This document shows, piece by piece, positions 11,365-21,923 of a stretch of 64,000 nt of DNA (position 1 is its first letter; each line of letters begins with the position of its first letter). Origin of the DNA: Sycon ciliatum (taxonomy: Eukaryota > Porifera > Calcarea > Leucosolenida > Sycettidae); contig NC_088655.1 of NCBI RefSeq assembly GCF_964019385.1, positions 4,740,264 to 4,804,263 of the forward strand, read 5' to 3'. Below the pieces are notes generated by a model. It ran no database searches. It was not told where the DNA came from and saw nothing but the letters and a program-made list of their open reading frames with translations. A program made the translations under genes and the position numbers.

Positions 11365-12773
11365 CCCTACTACTAGGACTAGCAATCAAACGATTCAAAC
11401 TCAAAGTCAGTCATGTACGCGCGAGATTTGCATGACTCTGTCTGATCGATTACTCGATCATGATGAGCTTCTGAAAATCTCTCACTGACGCCTTCAGTGT
11501 CGAGGCGCCGACGTCGCGACATGACACACTCCATGATCCAACTACTGGATTCACTGGCCAGAATAAGCCACTTGAATCAGCTGTGTGGTGGATAGCAGGC
11601 TAAAATTAGTGGCGGTCAATTCATCAGCCTTGCAAGCTGTTGAATGGTGTAATCCCAGCACAAGTCGCTATGTCTAACATAGCTGTTCGCTATCATCGCT
11701 TCCGCGATGGGCAGGTCTGAGGTTGTTGTTGTAGAAGTTTATTTAACGTCGCACCACAAACAGGCGATTTCGCCTCCTTTGATACATGTGGACGACAGAA
11801 GGAATGAGAGAGAGAGGGGGGGGGGGGGACAGAAGTATGGAGAGAGGAAGGGTAGAAATAAATAAGCAATCAACCTCAGGGCTACACCAAAGCAAAAACG
11901 GAATGGGAACATACTATATACAAAATTGCTTCATACATATATTGCAAAACACGTTTACTATTCTTCAGTCCGCTATACCACAGAAACACACTAGCCGAAA
12001 AGCATTTAAACGGAGCCATGATGCGCTTTTAGCAGGGCACAGAACTGAAGGTGGCTGGGCTCGGAACGGAGATCAGGCGGGAGCTGGTTCCACAGGACTG
12101 CGCCGATGAACTGCATGTACAATCATCATGTACATGTACTTCCAAAGAATCCATGATACTAGTAAACCAAAAACTAAAAGAGTAAAGATCTACTGACCGC
12201 GTAGAGCCATTGTAAACCTCTAGCCTAGGCTCTACGCCTCGTCTTCTACCTCCAGCTGCCACTAGGCATGGGCCGGTAATGCTAGCGTTATGCCTGGCAT
12301 TATAGTCCCTTTTTTCCAGGTGGCATAATGCTGGCATTTTAAATTTATAACACCATTTCGCATGCAAAATTGGCATTACAAGCATAATTGCCGGTCGACA
12401 ACGGTGTCATGCATGAAGCTGGCTAGGTCCAGTTCCGAAAATCGTGCATCTGAACCCGTCCGGCTTCGTCCGCAGACTTGACGTTGCAAATCAACCTTCT
12501 CAGTGGATTGTTTCAGACAACATGCTCACTGATGTTTTTAAAAGTTTTTTTCTTCTACGCTTTGGCCCTGATCCAAGACGGCCTTCTTAAATCGACTTTT
12601 CCCACTTTCAAACTGGACTAATAATTGTGTCATTTGATTCATTTGCTTCGTCCGTACAAGAGGCTTTTCACAATCAGTGCTAGCATCACCAATTACGGCC
12701 GAGGGATTCTCCGAAAGTAAACCAAAAGTTTAAAGCTGCCCACGTATTTCGTCCACCCATTCTTACCAATCAG
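11365..12773. other. no assignable gene; transposon debris
   Basis: About 12240-12400 carries TAATGC/GCATTA subterminal motifs like those of the hAT family that follows, probably a decayed copy. A short G-run and GA-rich stretch lies at 11806-11830. No exon is supported. Confidence 0.35.
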
Positions 12774-12877
12774 TAGGGTCCAGCGGATAATGCTCCGAAA
12801 ATGTTCGTATAATGCTAATCATAATGCACCAAAAACTACCTTGTAATGCTGATCTGTATAATGCTTCAACAAGGCTA

Positions 12878-14487
12878 TAGGCACCGGCGGATAATGCTAG
12901 CATAATAACTAGCATAATGACCCATGTGGGGAAGACCGGCACTGCCCTAGCATAAAGCCTCCAAATGTGACCTTGTGTAGCACAATCGCGATATCGATGT
13001 GTGAAACTAGCACTACGTCCAGATGAAAGTGTATGCTGGTTTGCTGCGTTTACGGAGTTGTTCAAACTGCACTGACTTGTACTTGGAGCTAAATATAGCA
13101 TTGTGCACACTTTTTGCAAATTTGATTTCCAAATTATTATATGCAATGCTTGTCTTGAAGTTCAATGTCAATGATACGGCGAGTCTTTTCCAAGTAAGAA
13201 CGGTAGTTTGTAATTATTTTGGCCTTCAACTTTAGCATGTTGAGTCGTTGTTGACAGTGAAATTAATTATAAAAGTGGTGAGTCCTTCGCTATAAGTGAG
13301 CAAACTAGTTGTACTGTCGTAGCTTGTCGTAATTTGTTGGCCCGATGGCAGCTACGGGAGACGGAGGCTCTGGTTTTGAAACAGAAGATGAGAGCAGTGA
13401 GAGTGATGGCTTTGTTAGCGAAGAGGGAAGCTCTGACTTGGAAAAGAACGCGGCAGCCGACAGTCTTCCAGCAGCACAACCAGCTGCTATTGCCCGCAAA
13501 AAGTCGTTTGCAAGAAGTGGAAAGTCGAGCGACTCGAGCCAGAATTCCGAAGCAAAGCGCGTGAGAGTGTCAGCTGGGAAATCCACCGCAGCTCCTCGAC
13601 GCAGCACCCACGATCGGATAGCAGAATTCCCAGGCGAGTACCTCTCAGTTTCTGCGGGGAAACTCTACTGCACAGCTTGTAACTTGACGATCAGTATCAA
13701 GCACAGCATTGTGAAAGCGCATGTGAATAGCCAACGACATGTGCAAGGAAAGGAGAGTAAGAAGCGGGCGAAACTTCACCAACAGGCAATAACTATTTCG
13801 TGGAAAAAGTTTTCAAGTGAAAGCACGTCTGACCTGGCGGGAAGCGGTCTGTCACAAGCTGTGTCCGAAGATGTTGTTGTTCGGCGGGCCAACGTTGTTG
13901 AGGCTTTCTTAAAGGCTGAAATTCCGCTCTGTAAGGTGGATTACCTGCGCCCTCTCCTGGAGAGTGGTTACGGACGTTTAACATAATTATAGCACTCACA
14001 TGGCTCAGCTGATTCCATTCCTGCACTGCAAGGAGGAAGATGAATTAAAGAAGGAGATATCAGGTGCACCGTATGTGGCTGTCATATTTGATGGAACTTC
14101 CCGCCTGGGAGAGGCACTTGCAGTGGTTCTGCGGTATGTGGATGCGGATTTCAAGATTCATCAGAGACTTGTTCGCTTCCATGTACTGGCAAAGAGTCTG
14201 GCAGGCCTGGAGTTGTCACGGGAGTTGATCACTGTCCTATCTACAAAACTTCAACTGTCTTCTGGGAAAGTGCTCGCTGTGGTCCGTGACGGTGCCGCTG
14301 TTAATGGAGTAGCAGTACGGAGTATGCAGGAACTTCTCTACCCACAAGTCATTGATGTCAAATGCGTGTCCCACAGTTTGGACAATGTCGGCACTGCTAG
14401 CATTATAACTAGCATAATCGCTCCAAATAACTAGCAGTGCTAGTAGCACAATTTCCTCATATAACTAGCATTATCCGCCGGTGCCTA
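12878..14487 (+). mobile_element. related hAT-like element nested in the larger one
   Basis: Ends TAGGCACCGGCGGATAATGC and its complement. Flanks on both sides contain ATAATGCTTCAACAAGGCTA, which is tandemly repeated (23-bp period) just to the right, so the exact TSD is obscured. The same TIR family bounds the 203-bp MITE at 29838-30040. The transposase frame runs directly into the right-end sequence, implying the 3' half of the gene was deleted. Confidence 0.65.
13345..14434 (+). pseudogene. hAT-family transposase, frameshifted and 3'-truncated
   Basis: First frame 13345-13986 (213 codons): an acidic Ser-rich N-terminus, basic region, then a BED-like C2H2 finger around residues 108-134 (LYCTACNLTISIKHSIVKAH ending in NSQRHV). 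A one-base frameshift between about 13960 and 14000 leads to the second frame 14000-14434, which holds the start of the RNase-H-like catalytic core: YVAVIFDGTS, then VRDGAAVNG and VKCVSHSLDNVG, resembling the hAT 'DGAxxN..HxLD' region. The protein breaks off at 14395 where the element's right-end repeats begin. It cannot encode an active transposase. Confidence 0.75.
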
Positions 14488-15868
14488 GCTAGCTATAATG
14501 CTTCAACAAGGCTAGCTATAATGCTTCAACAAGGCTAGCTATAATGCTCTTGCTTTGGAACAAAAAATGGAAGGAAGGCTGCACATTGTCAAACTTCCAG
14601 GAAAGGACGCATTTAGTCGATCTGCCTCTGAAGCTGCTACAATACATGTATCTCTCATGAGCTCCACCACTTCTTAGCACTATACGACTGGATCGAGTCT
14701 CCATTGGTTGCTCTCCACTCCAACTTTCATGCAGGGCTGTGGCTGAATAGTGGGTGTATCAAATCTTTTCCCTTGCTTATCCATGTAGTGAGAAGTGAAA
14801 CCATTATTGCTGGTGGTCATTTGGATGCTGGAAGCATATCATGGGAAGTGGTGTTCCTGCCTGCAGACAAGATGTCACTGCTTCCACTCCGTGAAAAATG
14901 CCAGTCTTCATCTGAAACAGCTCAAGTGAAGCCAGTCGACAAACGATCTCAGATCGAGATCCCTCCCATTTGCGGAAATCCTGAAAACACATGGTCAGAA
15001 GTTGTTTTACCGCTCTACATCCTCTTGCGCTGTCTTCTTCTCCTGAGGTTGCGTGGAGACAAATGGTTGGCCACAATACTTTTCTTTTCTGATAGCACTT
15101 GACTGTAGGCCTTGCATTACAATCGTCCACGACGAACTGTACGTGCTTCACCAGGAAAGTAAGACACCCGCTGCTGAGCACTCAAATCGTCTTGGTAATG
15201 CGTCCATGAGAAATTCTAGTTCTTTTCGAGCCTGCTGATCTGGACTCGGCAAAGGCAATTATTTGGAACAAGCTCTTTCTGTATATAGCCGCTCCTTCAT
15301 CTAGGTCCAAATTTATCAATAGATGAGTGCTTTCTTCAGTATCGCTAGAGATATGCTATGGTCAGAGCCTATGGCATAACAGGAAAACTCCTCTTCGTCT
15401 CTTTGATATTCACTTCGCGTACGTCTAGTCTCCTCCATGGCTCTCCATGATTTCTAAAAAAGAACTCCTAGTAAATCATCGTTCCGGATATTGTGTAACA
15501 GCCTCAGTTGCAACGTTGGGCATGCTACATCACCTGTACATTTACCTGACATAAAGACTTTATGTAGCAATGGCATTACATGTATGAAGTCAGGTAAATG
15601 TAGCATTAGCGCTAAATGTGTTAAGTGTCTACAAATCACAAAGTTATGTGCCGGTACAATACATGGTGTTGCACCTCATGGCTTTAACCGATTGTTGCCA
15701 GAAACCTTATATTTCCCGACATTATCCACTATGGAACTCGTTATGCCGCTGAAACCTCACATAATGCTCGTCATGTTCCTTTCTAATGCTCCATAATGCT
15801 CTGATGCTCGGATAGTCTCATAATGCCGAATATAATGCCGGCATTATCCGCTGGACTCTACCAATCAG

Positions 15869-18349
15869 TGGCTATAACCATGATATTACGTGACACCCAT
15901 CAAACATCTGCTGCAATCTACATACCGGTATTAAATGTACATGACACAAACAGGGCATCGTTTGATGAGTGTTTTTTGAAACACGAAACTCGGAGTCACG
16001 AGAAGGATTTTTGGTCTCTGTTGTTCTGCCCTGTGTGGTAAGCTCTGGCCTTTTTGAGTTATTGAGCACTATTGTATTTTCAGCAAAGACTCCAGACACG
16101 TTGTCTACATATAGTACATAATTATTATAAATGTATGTGAAGGTTTCACTTGATTTTTACTGTACTACTTGTCTAATAACATTTCCATGTCATGGTATTA
16201 TAGATAAACTTTTGTTTTGTGCTGGCACGAGGAAAACATGGATGCAGTGAATGGGATTTTCGGTCTTTGACCACTTGCTGGTGAGCTGATCTACTCACCT
16301 CCCACCGCTTTAGGAGCTGCATCTGCGCCTTGATCCTTGAAGGGTGGTGGCGTTCCTACGGATGCGGAAAACCCGGCTTCCAGCCGAGTCTCACGCGAAC
16401 CGTGAATTTTTTATTTTTTTTGGTTTTGTTTTGTTGAAACATGTAATGTTATTGGTTTACAGCATGTTACAAGGTGGGAGACCACCACCGTGTTCGGAAA
16501 CACAGTCACCTTACTACACCCATACTGTTCAGATTGTCGTGAAGGCCGAGGCGCCACTAACCACCATGACCACGGAGGTTGTAATACAATGTAGTAGTAG
16601 TAGTAGTAGTAGTAGTAAGAATAAAGATGACCGTTTCCGAACGCGGTCGTCTCCATCTTGTTACATGCTGTCAGCCAACAACTGAACATGTACATGTATA
16701 GTAATACAGTGCGTAGTAGGTGTAAGGGAAGGCCCCTGTAACAAGAACGAGTGTCCAGAAGAGATTGAGTCGAGCAGCAAGACGAGTGTCTTTTGTATTT
16801 CGCCGAATTGTGAACGATGGGCTTGATGGACGTCACGTGTGCTTAGCATGCCAGCCAAGATGCACCAGCTCACAGACATGCATTCATTGCAGAGTTTTCA
16901 ATCCAAGGCAAGGGACGGTTCGCAATGTACAAGTACGTTGTATTCTCAATCTCAACATCGTGAGAGATCGCGTCTTCTGTACCCTCGCAGAAACCCTGTG
17001 AATGTCATCCGAGGAGACAGCACTTCTAGCAAAACGTTGCTTGATCCGCTATTTTCGTGCAGAGATGCATGGATTGGTCGTGGTGAACATGCGGAATTTT
17101 GACTCTTGGGTACTACAATGTCGTGATTGTTGTTTTGGACGACGGGGAGGGAGGTTGATAGCCACTGTGATCTGGTGATTGTTGCAGGGAGAATGAAACC
17201 GCTGGGAGTGTCGACGGGGAGCTCGGTTGCATCAGCTGACGGCCCAGACTTGAAAAGCAGCTTGCCCGGCCCCGAATCGGACAGACTACAAAATGAATAG
17301 GTCGGTCATCATCATGATCATGGTCATGACATGTGGAGTCTACATTACACGGTCGCGTCTGCATGATGACGAGTCACGGTAGCTACGTAGGGGAGTATTA
17401 CCGGTCATCATGCACGGATTTCCCTTGCGGATGATTCATGCACGCGGTATTTCCCCACTGATCGCGCACCCTGTGATTCAGTGTGAAAACGCAAGGAGCT
17501 CTACATATACCAAGGACTCAGGTACGTACATAGTGTATCATGTGAAGCCTATGGTGCGAACAAAAAACTGTTTTCTAATCTTCGGCTGCGCGTTGTTCAT
17601 CTGAGATCTTCCTACTTGTAGCTACAAGCTGCTAGTCCTTCGAGGTCAGAAGCCTGATAGAAAGCGATCAAGCTTAGTCAGAGGTGCTGCGAAACAAATC
17701 GCTCCATCTGACATTCCGCATAAGACACTGCAAACGCTTCGCTTGGCTTCAGACTTCTGTCGTCGTTGCAGTGTATTTTTTGTTGGGCGTTTCATAATCC
17801 CGAACAGCTGTAGACTGGAGAGCGATCCATACCTTCTCTGCTTTGTTCTTGCAGATGTCAACAGAAAAAGGTGAAAACGATTCGGATTGGTTGAGCTGGT
17901 TCATCAGGCCAGGATTTTCAGTCCACAGCGCCACAGATTTTATGGGACACTGACAGTCACTGCTAGGCGGGAGTGGAGTATCTTGAATCTGTCTGGAGAT
18001 TGGTCGCCTTTATCCTCAGCTCCGCTAGCAGAGAGAGAGAGAGAGAGATAATATATAGGGAGCCAAGTAAGTAACAGTTGGTTTAGCGATACCGGATAGT
18101 CATCGCGCACTCAGCTCAGCTCGGACTCTTTCAGAACGAAAGAAGAGGCTGTCTGGTCCCTAGCTGATGCCCTCTAGGCTAGCCTCCGCTATCTCCCTTG
18201 TCCGCACGTCGTATCATATGTGGTACGGAGTAGACTACAACTGCAGGGTATCCATTCCGTGCTTGGCGTTATTCGCTTTAGTTTAGTCCAGCAGATCGAG
18301 CAGATCAGTTCAACCGGGTGCAGCAGTGCAGCCAGCTCGTGTCCAGAAA
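15869..18349. other. mostly non-coding; repeat family A copy 2, a GTA microsatellite and the CARD-gene upstream region
   Basis: Family A copy 2 is at 16230-16412. A TAG/GTA microsatellite lies at about 16590-16618. Around 16720-17100 there are short open frames with a few cysteines but no recognisable domain. A (GA)n tract at 18031-18048 lies upstream of the CARD gene; its promoter should be in this region but no clear core motif was seen. Confidence 0.35.
16230..16412 (+). repeat. dispersed repeat family A, copy 2
   Basis: Near-identical to 3964-4150 across its whole length, same orientation. The boundaries are inferred from where similarity stops. No TSD seen. Confidence 0.75.
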
Positions 18350-21300
18350 ATGTCATCGTCTTCACAAGAGCTCGACGAGGACCAAATCGTCGCGTGTGAG
18401 CAGGCGGCCATGCAGGCGCTGATCTCGACCATCAGCGACACGATCGACGCCAGCCACATGCTCATGTACTTCCAGCAGGAGAAAATCATCGATCCCAAGG
18501 AGAAGGAGGCCATCAAGAGAGGCCATCCGACGCGAGACGAGCTCAACACTCGATTTTTGGACTTGGTTTGCTATCAGAAGTTCAACTTGGGTAACATTAC
18601 TGCCTACCAGTGCTTTGTGCGCTATTGTATCAAGAACAGAGCTTATCCCAAGCTCAAAGAAAAGCTGTGCCGCGAGTTTGAGAAGCAGAAAGCGCCAACC
18701 GACGCGCCAGGTAACTAACTATTAAATTTAGCCTGTGCTGGCGTGTGTGTGTATGTGTGTGTGTGCGTGCGCGTGTATGCGTGCGTACGTGTCCGTGCGT
18801 GCGTACGCGTCCGTGCGTGCGTATGCATGCGTACGTATCTGTGCGTGCATTGGCACGTGTGTGTATGCATGTTTTGTCCAAAGATCGTAGTGGAATGATG
18901 AATGTCAGAATTACGAATGACAGTCCCGCACTCATTTCTTTTTTTTTGGGGGGGGGGGGGGGGTTGCCCGTAATTTAATTGTCACAGTTTATCATGACCC
19001 TACAAACGTACCGTATGTTTGCGGGGCGAAAGTACGGTTGTCATTTTAACTTCACTGCGCGTCCGCGGTTTCCACCTCACTGTCTCAAAGACCCACTGTA
19101 CATGTACATGACTGTATTTGATCACCGTGACACAAGTTAGCAATGGAACAAGGCTGAAACTAGGCTGAAACTAGGCTGAAACCAGACTGAAACCAGCAGG
19201 CTGAAACCAGACTGAAACTAGGCTGAAACCAGGCTGAAACTAGGCTGAAGCTAGGCTGAAACCAGGCTGAAACTAGGCTGAAACCAGACTGAAACCAGGC
19301 TGAAACTAGGCTGAAACCAGCAGGCTGAAACCAGACTGAAACTAGGCTGAAACCAGACTGAAACCAGGCTGAAACTAGGCTGAAACTAGGCTGAAGCTAG
19401 GCTGGAACTAGGCTGAAGTTGTATTACTCAGATTTAGCTCGGATGTTGAGCCAATGTAATCGTGGATATAGAAAAAGAAAGGACCAAAACGTAACATGTA
19501 ATGTTAGGAGTTATGACCAAGTTATGACCAAGTTCAGGGTATTCCCTGTCAGTTTTGTACCTTGTTCTCCCACTTGGTAACTATAGTATTCAGTGTCTGC
19601 TCCAGAGCCGGGTGAGCCGGGTAATCGACCCGGCTGGGCGGCGCTTGGACCCCGTTGAAAATATAGTACCAGGTCATCTGTGACCCGGTTGGTACTTTAC
19701 ACGTTCGAACTTTGAAAGGACTAGTACATGGCTTGTATGTGGGACAGATCATGCATAGGCGCGCGTCGAATACATGTGTACCCGGCTCCGACCCGGTTGA
19801 AATGGTTGCGCCAGGTACACGTGTACCCGGCTGTCCTACAATCCTAGAGCAGACACTGGTATTATGTGGTTACTTTGTTGTACAGTTGGTCACAACTCGT
19901 AACATTTGCCCCTTCCCATATTTTATATCCATAGTTTCAGTTCGAGCACTCTGGCAAGGTACGTTCGGGCCTGGTTTAAATCTGGCTTTGGAAATTTTTA
20001 TTTTTCATTGCTATCAGGTTCGGCCTCATTCCCTCTGTGCTGCGCTGATGAGTCCACAAAGGACGAAACGGTTCTGTCCGTAGATTGAGTATCCATAGTT
20101 TCATGGATATCTACCAATGCTCAGACAAAACTTTCTCACGTATCAACAATGCGGTGTTATTCCAACTGATGGCTATCACAAGAAACTGTTTTCGGAAATA
20201 ACCCACCAACTTTGCCTTCATGACTGTGTGTTTAGAATGAGTGCGCAGTTCATCCTTTGTCATTTCTATAACAATGATGTCATTTCTATAACAATGATGT
20301 CATTTCTATAACAATGATCGCGTTGTGTTACATGTATCTGCTGTGTTTGTCCGCAGCGCCATACGTTGCCCGTGTCAGCTCGCCCAGCGAGGGTTACGAG
20401 CCGGACCGCGTGTCCATCACGTCCAACTCCACCGACGCGTCTCCGTTCTCACGGCCTGGCTCCTCGCGTCTGCCCAACGATAGCATGAGCAGCTGGTCGG
20501 CCATGTCAACGCCAAACTCGTCGGGTCGCCAGTCGGCAACGCCGGCCACGGACTTCTCGCCAGGGCAGACATCCGTGACTCCCGTCACTCCCGTGCAGCG
20601 AACAATGCCGCCGGTCAGAGCGGTTGACGACGGGCAAGGCGCCCGAAAGCTCATCCCCGAAAAGGTAGTGTTCCCACCACTGGCCGATACACTGCCGTCG
20701 CCACCGCGAGCACAACCCTCTGCTGCTGTTGTTGGTGCTGCTGCTGGTGGTAGTGGTGGTGGTTCCGGCAATGTACCAGCGGCATTGTTCACGCCGTCGC
20801 GAGCTCCTCATTTCAACGTGCAGAACCTGCCGTCCCGCCAGCCCACCTCCACCCTATCTCTATCACCGTCATCGTCCTCGTCGTCCATGTCCATGTCGAC
20901 TTCCAGGCAGGGCTCTCTTGTAGCAAAGGAGAGTGTGTCGTCATCGTCAGCCTCCGATGGCAGTGACATGTACAAGTCACGCTCATCTCCATCAAGTAAG
21001 CGAGGAGGCGGGAAAATCGGTTATAGACACAAGCGTGCATGCATGCATGCTTGGGAAGGCTTTTGTTCTCTGCTATCTTGTCGTGCAGAACAACAGTCAA
21101 AACATGATGTTCCCTTTGCTTATCGGTCGTGCGGCCCGTGTGTGTGTGTGTGTGCGCGCGCGCGCGTGCGTGCATAACCGTGTGTCCGTGCGTACGTGTA
21201 CGTGTGTGCATGTATACATAAGTATTATGTGTACACAAAGGCACATAATGAAAACCTTGGCAAATTAGCAAAGCATATTGCCTCTGTGTATTGTGTGTAC

Positions 21301-21872
21301 AGTAAACTTTGCGTATAACGACACTCGGCGGGGCATCAGAACAGTGTCCTTATTCGCAAAGTGTCCTTATACCCGAAGTGTCCTTATACCCGAAGTGTCC
21401 TTATACCCGAAGTGTCCTTATACCCGAAGTGTCCTTATACCCGAAGTGTCGTTATACCCGAAGTGTCGTTATACCCGAAGTCTCATTGCAGGTATAACAG
21501 GTAGATAAGACTTTGCTCTGGGAATGGAAATGCTGTCCTTATTCGCGAATCGTCGTTATATCCGCAGTCGGTATTAGCGAAGTTGACTTTATGTGTGTGT
21601 ATGTGTCTGTGCGAGTGCACTCACTCATGCGTTCACTCACATCTGTCTGTGCAATCTCGTTGTCATGACTGTGCATCTCCAGGTGCTCAGGCGGTGTATC
21701 GTGAAAGTCCCTGCGGCCAGCCATCTTATGCAGGTCAGTTACCCGTGATGTCGCGTGTTATAGCCGGGCGTATCCCTGTAGAAACCGATGTCAGGGCTAT
21801 CGGGCAACGGTGTGTGTGTGTGTATGTGCGTGCGTGCGTGTGTGTGTGCGTGTGTGTGTGCGTGTGTGTGTG

Positions 21873-21923
<51 letters not shown>

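Larger units (their letters stand above)
12774..15860 (+). mobile_element. 3.1-kb hAT-like element with 8-bp TSD
   Basis: TIRs TAGGGTCCAGCGGATAATGC (left) and TAGAGTCCAGCGGATAATGC (complement of right end) are flanked on both sides by CCAATCAG (12766-12773 and 15861-15868), a hAT-type 8-bp duplication. Subterminal regions are crowded with ATAATGC motifs. A related element (12878-14487) is nested inside and carries a transposase remnant. The part right of 14487 contains only degraded coding sequence. Confidence 0.85.
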
